Of a DNA stretch of 64,000 bases, positions 33,339 through 41,045 are shown piece after piece. The notes beneath the pieces are model-generated. The model was not told the DNA's origin, made no database searches, and worked only from the letters and a program-made list of their open reading frames with translations. The translations under genes and the position numbers were made by a program. Within the stretch, counting starts at the first letter, position 1. Every line of letters starts with the position of its first letter. This DNA comes from Paractinoplanes tereljensis (GTDB taxonomy: Bacteria > Actinomycetota > Actinomycetes > Mycobacteriales > Micromonosporaceae), in assembly GCF_016862435.1 (NCBI RefSeq), contig NZ_BOMY01000021.1:1-64000 (forward strand), written 5' to 3'.

Positions 33339-35282
33339 TCACCTCCGGATGATGGTGAAGCCGCCGGGCAGGACCAGGGCCCGGACCTCCATCGCTGAGG
33401 TGGTCGCGGTGGCTCGGCGAATGCCGGTCGCGTCGTAGCTGTCGATTGTCGCTCGGGCTGTGCCGGTCACCGTCAGGTTCACGGTTCGCGGGGTGGTGGC
33501 GGCGCTGCGGAGCAGGGCCGTGGTGTGGCCGTTGCCGCCGATCACGTAGCGGGAGATCAGCGGTTCCAGCATGACCGCGTCCAGGATGGCCTCGCCGCCG
33601 GACGCGATGGCGGTCAGGTCGGTGCGGCCGGGCAACAGCTCGCCGGGGAGGGTCACCGGCAGCAACGCGCCGGGCGCCGGCGAGGTGCCCTGCGCGCCGA
33701 TGCGGTGCCGCAGCACTCCCCCGGGCGACCAGCGGGTGATCGCGGCGCTGTCGGGCTGCAGGTTGGCGACCGGGAGCACCAGGTGGGGCTGGGTGAGCTC
33801 CGGCAGCTGCCAGCGGACGGCGGCACCGGCGGGCATCCGCACGTAGGCGCCGTTGCTGTACGCCGACTCCCCGGTCCAGGCCGACGCGGGTGTGACCACC
33901 GTGGCGCCGCCGGTGAGGACGGCCTGTTCGGCTTCCAGAGTGGTCGTTCCGGCCCGGTCGAGGATGTGGCCCTGGCGCGCGATCGACGCGACGCCGGGGT
34001 GGGCGTCCAGGGCCAGCATGCTCAGCAGGCCGTGGATGGTGGATTCGGCGCCGGCGTTGCGGTTGACCGTGCCGTCGCCGCTGATGCCGTCCACGGTGCG
34101 GCCGGTGGCCGGGTCGTAGGCGGGGACGCCGGCCGCGTTGGCCCCGAAATACCAGGCGGCGACGATCCCGGCGAGCTGGCGGAGACCGGGCCGGTCGGGC
34201 ACGGCCAGCAGGGACTGCAAGCGCGAGTCGACCCCGTAGGCGATCTGGCTCCGGTCGACCCGGGTGGGCAGGCGTCCGTTGTCGGGCCCGCCGGAGGTGA
34301 GCAGCCAGGGCGTGAAGACCGCGCCGTCGGTCACTGCCGTCCGCATCAGCCGCGCGTCGCCCAGCGCTTCACCGGCTCGGGCCAGGGCGGCCGGCATCTG
34401 CGATCCCCAGGCATGCCAGTCGGAGAGGGAGAGCGCCCAGGGCCGCACGGCCCCGAACGGCCACGAACGCGGACCCCCACCGGCCATCGCCGCGATCCCC
34501 TCAGCAAACTGCCGCAGCGCTCGCTTGGCGATCCCCGACCCACCGGACGAGACGTATGCGGCCAGGCCGAGGACGGCCTCGGCGGTCGCGTCCGCGCCGT
34601 CGACGATCAGCCAGGCCGGAGCTCGCGTGCCGTCAATCGTCTGCCACGTGCCGTAGCGGGTGAGGACCTGACGGTCCAGGGCGGCGATGGCCAGGTCGAG
34701 CCGCTGCCGCAGGAACGTCGCGAAGGCCGGATCGGCGGTGCGCCAGGCCGCGTATCCCTCGCCCAACGCCCACACCGTGCGCGCCAGCCAGTAGGACGGC
34801 CCGCTGTCCGACGGATCGGGTAGTTCCGGTGGCTCGGCGCTCGGGTGGAGGGTGCCGTCCGGCTGCATCCAGAGAACGACGTTGCCGGACGGACTCTGCA
34901 GATAGGTCAGGCCACGAAGCAACTCACGGGAGGCATCCCGGCTGCGTACCAAACCGGTCTGTTGCCAATGCCGCAGATAGACGACCGCGGCGCGGGCGAT
35001 GTCGTCGGCGTTGTAGGCGCCCTGGCCGTAAGTGTCGGTGGCCGGGTCATACGCTCCCCCGCCGATCCGGCGGTAGGTCCCGTCCGGGTTCGGCTCGGCG
35101 TAGGTCCACAGCACGCCGAGGGCCGATCCCCCGTAGGTGGTGTGCCCCGCCTGCGCCGGCGGCGTCACGCGATCTCGCAGGAAGTCCAGGTGGGACAGAT
35201 TGGTGAGCGGAGCTGTCTCCAGCCGAAGGAGGGGTGCGGTCAGGATCAACCCGCTGCCCATCAGGACAGAACGGCGTTTCAT
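33339..35282 (-). CDS. Secreted (alpha/alpha)6-type six-hairpin protein
   Basis: 647 residues; the ATG overlaps the stop of the GH130 gene (ATGA). N-terminus MKRRSVLMGSGLILTAPLLRLE suggests export (twin-Arg-like). A helical barrel is suggested by repeated helix pairs with Trp/Tyr (DIARAAVVYLRHWQQTG, SYWLARTVWALGEGYAAW, QRLDLAIAALDRQVL, DATAEAVLGLAAYVSSG, STIHGLLSMLALDAH), then a beta-rich C-terminal region starting about residue 440 (TTTLEAEQAVLTGGA, a CBM-like start). Such barrels occur in GH88, GH105, GH127 and relatives and in PL8-type lyases; no catalytic residues could be assigned. Context with GH130 implies a role in beta-mannoside or related glycan breakdown. Confidence 0.65.
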   Translation of the reverse strand: MKRRSVLMGSGLILTAPLLRLETAPLTNLSHLDFLRDRVTPPAQAGHTTYGGSALGVLWTYAEPNPDGTYRRIGGGAYDPATDTYGQGAYNADDIARAAVVYLRHWQQTGLVRSRDASRELLRGLTYLQSPSGNVVLWMQPDGTLHPSAEPPELPDPSDSGPSYWLARTVWALGEGYAAWRTADPAFATFLRQRLDLAIAALDRQVLTRYGTWQTIDGTRAPAWLIVDGADATAEAVLGLAAYVSSGGSGIAKRALRQFAEGIAAMAGGGPRSWPFGAVRPWALSLSDWHAWGSQMPAALARAGEALGDARLMRTAVTDGAVFTPWLLTSGGPDNGRLPTRVDRSQIAYGVDSRLQSLLAVPDRPGLRQLAGIVAAWYFGANAAGVPAYDPATGRTVDGISGDGTVNRNAGAESTIHGLLSMLALDAHPGVASIARQGHILDRAGTTTLEAEQAVLTGGATVVTPASAWTGESAYSNGAYVRMPAGAAVRWQLPELTQPHLVLPVANLQPDSAAITRWSPGGVLRHRIGAQGTSPAPGALLPVTLPGELLPGRTDLTAIASGGEAILDAVMLEPLISRYVIGGNGHTTALLRSAATTPRTVNLTVTGTARATIDSYDATGIRRATATTSAMEVRALVLPGGFTIIRR

Positions 35283-36349
35283 GGGCGCGCTCCTTCGGTG
35301 AGTCGGTCCAGGCGAGCCACGCCGATCCGGGAGTCCGCCATGCCGTAGAAGACGTAGTGGACTCCGTCGACCTGCTCGATGGCGGTGGGAAAGACAACCC
35401 CGGGAACCAGGCCCCGCTGCTCACCCTCGGCAGACGGAACAAGAATCGGCGCAGGGGTACGGGCGAGAACGCGCCCCGGATCGGCCGGGTCGAGCAGCAT
35501 CGCCCCGGCCGCATACGTGACGTCCTGCCCGGTGGGGTCCCAGCCGGGCGGAATGTAGCCGGTAGCCCCGTGATGCAGCAGCAGCCAACCTTCGGGCACC
35601 CGCAGCGGCGGCGGCCCGGCCCCGATCTTCAGCTCCTCATAGCCGAACTCCGGCAACGCCACACAGCGATGCCCCCGGAGCCGCACCAACGCCGTGACGT
35701 CGGCCAGCACCTCGTCGACCGGCACATAGGAGATCCAGATCCCGGGCCGCGGATCGCTGATCCCGGCCGGCCGATGCACCCCTTCACCGGCGCGAATCAG
35801 CCCGAGGTCCCACATCGGCCGGTGCAGCATCGCGAAGCAGGGACCGCCCGGTCCCGGCACCGGCGAAGGGAAGAACACCGCGTCCTTGTTGGGGAACAGG
35901 TTCAGGTCGCTGGAAAGATCCGGCTGGTAGTCGAACAGCACCGGGCCGAGCCGCCGCCACGACACCAGATCGCCGGAGACGGCCAGGGCCAGCCGAGGAC
36001 CCAACGGCCCGAAGGCGACGTACGTCATGACGTGCTGATCGAGATCGGGCACCCAGGTGACGCGCGGGTCCTCGACGCCCGCGTTGCCGACACCCTGCTC
36101 CCAGCCCTCGTCCGGCGCCAGGACGACGCCCCGGCGGACGACTCCGACCGGCACCCCGTCGCGAAGGGATACCGAGGCCAGCCCGATCCGGGACACGTTG
36201 CCGGCCGCCACCATCCGGGGCAGCAGATGCAGCCGCCCGTCCGGGGTGCGCCCGCTGCCCGGATTCAGCACACCCATCGCCTCGAACGGAGAGGTCAGGT
36301 CCGGCTCCATGACCACGCCCAGCCGGCTCAGGCCGTACGGAATGATCAT
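35279..36349 (-). CDS. GH130-family glycoside phosphorylase/hydrolase
   Basis: 356 residues; its ATG (MIIPYGLSRLGVVMEPDL) shares a base with the stop of the upstream permease. Five-bladed beta-propeller features: LNPGSGRTPDGRLHLLPRM, GVEDPRVTWVPDLDQHVMTYVAF (EDPR at about 93-96 is the GH130 hallmark), NKDAVFFPSPV, and GWLLLHHGATG. GH130 enzymes phosphorolyse or hydrolyse beta-1,4- or beta-1,2-mannosidic bonds. No signal peptide, so it acts on sugar imported by the operon's ABC transporter. Confidence 0.88.
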   Translation of the reverse strand: MIIPYGLSRLGVVMEPDLTSPFEAMGVLNPGSGRTPDGRLHLLPRMVAAGNVSRIGLASVSLRDGVPVGVVRRGVVLAPDEGWEQGVGNAGVEDPRVTWVPDLDQHVMTYVAFGPLGPRLALAVSGDLVSWRRLGPVLFDYQPDLSSDLNLFPNKDAVFFPSPVPGPGGPCFAMLHRPMWDLGLIRAGEGVHRPAGISDPRPGIWISYVPVDEVLADVTALVRLRGHRCVALPEFGYEELKIGAGPPPLRVPEGWLLLHHGATGYIPPGWDPTGQDVTYAAGAMLLDPADPGRVLARTPAPILVPSAEGEQRGLVPGVVFPTAIEQVDGVHYVFYGMADSRIGVARLDRLTEGARP

Positions 36350-37167
36350 CAGCCTTTGACTCCGGAGCCGAGGTCGCTGGAGACGAAGTGTCGCTGGAAG
36401 GCGATGAAGAGGCCGACCGCCGGGGCCGCGAGGACGCAGGCGCCGGCCAGGATGGCGCCGAACGGGTTGGCGGCCCGGGCCGACACGTTGCTGATGTAGT
36501 TGGCCAGCGAGACCGCGAGGGGTTGCATGTCGGCCTGCTTGGTGACCAGAAACGGCCACAGGAACTCGTTCCACGGCCCGATGAAGGTCAGCAGGACCGC
36601 GGTCAGCAGCGCGGGCCGCACCAGCGGCAGCGCGACCGACCAGAGCACCCGCAGCTCACCGGCACCGTCCAGGCGGGCCGCGGCGAACAGGTCGTCCGGC
36701 AGCTGCAGGAAGAACTGCCGGAAGATGAAGACCGCCGTGGTGTTGATCGCGAACGGCAGGATCATCCCGAGGTACGAGTCGGCCAGGCCGTAGCCGCGCA
36801 CGATCAGCACGTACAGCGGGATGAGCAGCAGCTGGAACGGGATCACCTGAACGAGCAGCACCAGCACGAACAGCGTGCCGCGGCCGCGGAACCGCAGCCG
36901 CGCGAGGGCATAGCCGGCCAGGACGCCGAAGACGACCGTGCCGAGCAGCACGCCGCCGGTGAAGATCCCCGAGTTGATCAGCGAGCCGACCAGGTCGACC
37001 CGCGAGTTGATGTCGGCGTAGTTGTCGAGCGTCAGCCCGGATGTAGGGAAAGCACCAGTTATAGAAGTGTCCGGTGCGGATTGCAGCGAGCCGATCAGCA
37101 TGTAGTAGAACGGAAAGAGGAAGATGAGCGCCCCGGCGAAGAGGACGACATAGCGCACCGCTTTCAC
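36349..37167 (-). CDS. Sugar ABC transporter permease (MalG type)
   Basis: 272 residues from GTG, one base after the stop of the other permease. Starts AVRYVVLFAGALIFLFPFYYMLIGSLQS; six membrane segments. EAA loop: FAAARLDGAGELRVLWSVALPLVRPA. Ends with the MalG-like SSDLGSGVKG. Second permease of the GH130 operon. No ATPase gene nearby. Confidence 0.93.
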   Translation of the reverse strand: MKAVRYVVLFAGALIFLFPFYYMLIGSLQSAPDTSITGAFPTSGLTLDNYADINSRVDLVGSLINSGIFTGGVLLGTVVFGVLAGYALARLRFRGRGTLFVLVLLVQVIPFQLLLIPLYVLIVRGYGLADSYLGMILPFAINTTAVFIFRQFFLQLPDDLFAAARLDGAGELRVLWSVALPLVRPALLTAVLLTFIGPWNEFLWPFLVTKQADMQPLAVSLANYISNVSARAANPFGAILAGACVLAAPAVGLFIAFQRHFVSSDLGSGVKG

Positions 37168-37168
37168 G

Positions 37169-38041
37169 TCAGTCCCTCTCGATGAGCCGGCGATTGATAT
37201 AGGCGACGATCAGCACGCCGAGGACCAGCAGGACGCCGAGCGCCGCCGCGAAGTCGGGTTCGCCCTGCTGGAGGCCGCGCTGGTACATGACCAGCACCGG
37301 CGAGGCGGACGCGCCGTTCGGCCCGCCGCCCCCGGTGAGCAGGTACGGCTCGGTGAACAGGTTGGCGCCGGTGATCAGCGCCAGGATCACCACGAGCGCG
37401 GTGGCCGGGCGGACGGCCGGCACGGTCACCGACCAGAACCGATGCCAGGCCGAGGCGCCGTCGACCGCGGCCGACTCGTACAGCTCCTTCGGCACGTTCT
37501 GCAGAGCGGCCAGGTAGAGCAGGATGAAGAACCCGAGCTGCTTCCAGGTGACGAACACGGCGATGGTCGGCATGGCCAGGTGCTCGTTGATCAGCCAGGA
37601 CGGGTCCGGGGCGAGCGGTCCGAGCACCGAGTTGACCAGGCCGCCGGAGTTGAACAGGAACAGCCAGACGCCGACCACGGCGACGCTGGCCGTCACGTAC
37701 GGCACGTAGAACGCGACCCGCAGGAACGCCCGCCCGTGCACCGCCCGGTTGAGCGCCACCGCCAGCACCAGGGCGAGCCCGGTGGTCAGCGGCACGTTGA
37801 TCACCAGGAAGATCAAAATATTCTGGAAGGCCTGGTGTACGCCGGGATCAGTGAGCACCGCCCGGTAGTTGTCCAGCCCGACGAACGGGTGGTCGACGAT
37901 GGCACCGGGCGCCGCGAAGAAGTAGTCGTGGAAGCTCATCCAGACCGCGAACCCCAGGGGATACGCGAAGATCACCGCGAGATAGACCGCGTACGGTGCC
38001 GACAGGATCATCCCGACCGGGTGCCGGCCGAGGACTCTCAT
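37169..38041 (-). CDS. Sugar ABC transporter permease (MalF type)
   Basis: 290 residues; ATG overlaps the binding-protein stop (ATGA). Starts VGMILSAPYAVYLAVIFAYPLGFAVWMSFHDYFF. EAA loop: YESAAVDGASAWHRFWSVTVPAVRPA. Partner of the downstream MalG-type permease; together they form the channel for the GH130-linked oligosaccharide. Confidence 0.93.
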   Translation of the reverse strand: MRVLGRHPVGMILSAPYAVYLAVIFAYPLGFAVWMSFHDYFFAAPGAIVDHPFVGLDNYRAVLTDPGVHQAFQNILIFLVINVPLTTGLALVLAVALNRAVHGRAFLRVAFYVPYVTASVAVVGVWLFLFNSGGLVNSVLGPLAPDPSWLINEHLAMPTIAVFVTWKQLGFFILLYLAALQNVPKELYESAAVDGASAWHRFWSVTVPAVRPATALVVILALITGANLFTEPYLLTGGGGPNGASASPVLVMYQRGLQQGEPDFAAALGVLLVLGVLIVAYINRRLIERD

Positions 38042-39318
38042 GAGCCGCTGGCGAGCTGGTCGACCTTCTCCGCGGCCCCGGCGAACGCGTCGGCCACCGG
38101 CTGCTTACCGAAGATCACCGACTGGGAGTACGCGTCCCGGAACGTCTGCCAGATCGCCACCGAGTTGGGCACGTTGGGCACCTCGACGGTGCGCGCGGCC
38201 TGGTCGGCGAACTGCCGGTAGGCGGGATTCTTGGTGAAGTAGTCGGGATAGGTGGCGGCGACACCCGTACGCAATGGCATCTGACCGGTCTTGTTCAGCA
38301 GTTCGCCGTCCTGCTCCTTGCTGGTGGCGAACTTCAGCACCTCCCACGCGGTGGCCCGGTTCTGGCAGGCGCTGTACATGGCCACGTTCTTGGCGTCGCT
38401 GAACGTCTTGATCTGCTCGGCCGGCTTCCCGGTCGAGGTGGGCACCGGAACCGCGCCCCACTTGACCTTGTCGCCGTAGACCGCGATCGCCCACGGCCCG
38501 ACGATCGCCATGGCCGCCTTCTGGTCGCCGAACGAGTCGCCGTTGTACTTCTCCTTGGGCGCGAGGCCCTCGTCGTACAGCGTCTTCCAGAACGCGGCGA
38601 CCTTCTGCCCCTCGGGCGAGTTGAACTGCGCCTTGCCGTCCTGCACGAGTTGCTTGCCGTCGCTCTCGGCCGCGAACAGCGGGTAGAAGTCGAACCAGGA
38701 CTGGAAGAACTCGCTGCTCGGCGCCGGATAGATGGCGGCTGTTCCGGACGCCTTGAGCTTGCGGGCCGCGGTCAGGAACTCGTCGTAGGTGGACAGGGCC
38801 GGCTTCTCGGAATCCAGGCCCGCTTTGGCGAAGAGACCCTTGTTGTAGAAGATCATCACCGGGTTGGACTTCCACGGCATCTGATAGAACTTGCCGTCCG
38901 GCGATTTGTACTGGTCAGCCGTCGCCCCGGTGCGGTCGGCGATGTACTGCGCGGCACCGTCGAAGGTGTCCAGCGCGACCAGCCCGCCCTGCTTCTGGAA
39001 CTGCGGCACCGCGGCCGGCGCGGTGTTGAAGATCAGGCAGGGTGCGTTACCGGCCGTGATGGCGGCCCCGATGACCTCCTCCGAGGTGTTACCGGCCGGG
39101 ATCTCCTGCGCGGTGATCGCCTGGTCGGCGTGCGCGGTGTTCCAGGCCGCCACCATCGCCTTGCCCCAGGCCAGTTCTTCCTGGTTGTTGGAGAGCCAGA
39201 TGGTGATCGGCCCGGAGGCGGCGTTGGCCTTGGCGGCGTCGCCGCCCCCACCACCGTCGCAGCCGGCGGCGAGCGCGAGAGTGAGAGTCAGGACGGCTGC
39301 CGGAAGCGTGCGTTTCAT
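38038..39318 (-). CDS. Sugar ABC transporter substrate-binding lipoprotein
   Basis: 426 residues; ATG with GGAG about 7 nt upstream. Signal MKRTLPAAVLTLTLALAAGC with lipobox AAGC, then a Gly-rich linker. Family-1 solute-binding fold: ITIWLSNNQEELAWGKAMVAAWNTAH, FYQMPWKSNPVMIFYNKGLFAKAGL, AAMAIVGPWAIAVYGDKVKWGAVPVPTS. First gene of the five-gene GH130 operon, with a good sigma-70-like promoter upstream. Binds an unknown oligosaccharide; mannose-containing glycans would fit GH130. Confidence 0.92.
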   Translation of the reverse strand: MKRTLPAAVLTLTLALAAGCDGGGGGDAAKANAASGPITIWLSNNQEELAWGKAMVAAWNTAHADQAITAQEIPAGNTSEEVIGAAITAGNAPCLIFNTAPAAVPQFQKQGGLVALDTFDGAAQYIADRTGATADQYKSPDGKFYQMPWKSNPVMIFYNKGLFAKAGLDSEKPALSTYDEFLTAARKLKASGTAAIYPAPSSEFFQSWFDFYPLFAAESDGKQLVQDGKAQFNSPEGQKVAAFWKTLYDEGLAPKEKYNGDSFGDQKAAMAIVGPWAIAVYGDKVKWGAVPVPTSTGKPAEQIKTFSDAKNVAMYSACQNRATAWEVLKFATSKEQDGELLNKTGQMPLRTGVAATYPDYFTKNPAYRQFADQAARTVEVPNVPNSVAIWQTFRDAYSQSVIFGKQPVADAFAGAAEKVDQLASGS

Positions 39319-39385
39319 GGGCGTCTCCGTTCGGAGCGGCCGGAGACGGGGCGCGGTGGACGCCCGGCCGGTCGGCTACGCCGTG

Positions 39386-39414
39386 AACATAAGACCGTTA
39401 CCCAGGTCACACAA
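39386..39414 (-). promoter_or_regulatory. Promoter of the GH130 sugar operon
   Basis: On the minus strand, a TTGTGT -35 (39414-39409) and a TATGTT -10 (39391-39386) are separated by exactly 17 bp, about 68 bp before the binding-protein start. The -35 overlaps the end of the truncated TetR frame. No palindrome was seen in between. Confidence 0.55.
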
Positions 39415-39981
39415 ACGGAGAGCGTCGATGCCCGACCCGGCACCCTGACATATCCGAAAAGATGATGACACGCGACAAGATGGAATCACTCCGGGAACGC
39501 AGCAGGGGAAGGATCACGTGGTCGACGAGGCGTTCGAACGCGGGAGTGTCCGGGATGCCCCCGTGGAAGAGGGTGTCGGTGAAGACCTTCGCGAATGCGA
39601 GCTCGAGCACGGCATCCGACCGGCGAACGTCGATCTTCTCGCCGCGGGCGCCGGCGCGAGCGCAGATGATGTGTCCGACCTCGTGGCTGCGCTGGGTGAT
39701 TTGGGAGCCGATGAGGTCACGCAGTGCGGCGTCGTCCCGGATCGCTTCGAGCAGCCCGATCAGCGAGGGTCCCGGGCCGCCGGCGAGGGTCTGTGCGATC
39801 TCCTGAACGGTGAGCAGGAGGTCTCCACGGAGGGTGCCGGTGTCGGGCACCTCGGGTTCCGGGCCTTGCGCTCGGCGGCGTAGCGCGTCGGCGACGAGTT
39901 CACTCTTGTCGGCCCAGCGGCGGTACATCGTCGTCATCGCTGCCCGGGCCCGGGCAGCGATCCCATCGATGGTGGGACCGA
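39407..39981 (-). pseudogene. 5'-truncated TetR-family regulator
   Basis: The frame reads TIDGIAARARAAMTTMYRRWADKSELVADALRRRAQG, the second half of a TetR DNA-binding domain (recognition helix region and YRRW), then a normal ligand domain (LRGDLLLTVQEIAQTLAGGPGPSLIGLLEAI). The first helix and the start (usually RxxILDAALxLxxExG) are missing. Upstream of VGPTIDGIA the frame runs into epoxide hydrolase sequence on the other strand. An ATG at 40006 keeps the frame open (MRACSFLTVGPTIDG), but the product would lack a complete DNA-binding domain. Its partner in the damage is the gene at 39969. Confidence 0.8.
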
Positions 39982-41012
39982 CCGTCAGGAAGCTGCAGGC
40001 TCTCACCGACCACTGGCGCGACGGCTACGACTGGCGAGCAGTCGAGGACGAGCTGAACGGCTGGGGCCAGTACCGCACCACGATCGACGGCCTCGACATC
40101 GACTTCCTCCACGTCCGCTCCCCGGAACCCGACGCGCTCCCGCTGGTCCTGACGCACGGCTGGCCCGGCTCGGTGCTGGAGTTCCGCAAGGTCATCGGCC
40201 CGCTCAGCGACCCGGCCTCCTTCGGGGGAGACCCCCGTCAGGCGTTTCACCTGGTCATCCCGAACCTGCCGGGTTTCGGATTCTCGGCCAAGCCCGCCGA
40301 GACCGGCTGGGACATCCCCCGGATCGCCCGGGCCTGGGTCGTCCTCATGGGCCGTCTCGGTTACGACCGGTGGGGCGCGCAGGGCGGCGACCTCGGATGC
40401 GCCGTCACCGACGAGATCGCGAAACTGAAGCCGGCCGGGTTCATCGGCTCGCATCTGAACTTCGCCATGTTCGGCCCCACCCCGGACGAGATCCGAGAGG
40501 CGACCCCCGAGGAACGGGCGGCTCTCGCGGACGCGAAATACTTCTGGGACAACCTCTCCGGTTACGCCAAAGAGCAACAGACCCGTCCGCAGACCATCGG
40601 CTATTCCCTCGCCGACTCCCCGGTGGGGCTCGCGGCCTGGATCTATGCGATGTTCCAGGACACCTGCGGAACCCCGGGCGACGCCGAAGCGTCCTTCACC
40701 CTCGACGAGATGCTCGACGACATCATGCTCTACTGGCTGCCGAATTCGGGCACCAGTGCCGCGCGCCTGTATTGGGAGATGAACCAGGCCGGATGGTCGT
40801 CGCCGGCACGGATCGAGGACCCGATCACCACACCGGTCGGATTCACCATGCCGCCCAAGGAAGCGGTCCGACGGTCTCGCCGGCAACTCGAACGCCGCTA
40901 CGCCGACATCGTCTTCTTCAACGAACCCGCCGAAGGCGGACACTTCTTCGCACTCGAACAGCCCGAAATCCTGGTCAACGACATGCGCGCCACATTCGCT
41001 CTTCTACGCTGA
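39969..41012 (+). pseudogene. N-terminally truncated epoxide hydrolase
   Basis: The sequence from KLQALTDHWRDGYDW matches the epoxide hydrolase N-terminal (EHN) family from about residue 45 onward. The usual start, including the RLxxTRWP segment, is absent. What remains is otherwise intact: oxyanion loop HGWPGS (about 63-68), nucleophile GGDLG (Asp about 141), and EGGHFFALEQPE carrying the His. An in-frame ATG at 39969 could yield 347 residues (MVGPTVRKLQ), so a shortened product is possible, but it would lack the N-terminal lid. The break coincides with the loss of the 5' part of the divergent TetR gene. Confidence 0.75.
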
Positions 41013-41045
41013 CCCGACGTCTTTCGATCGCCCTCGGGAGGGGAC

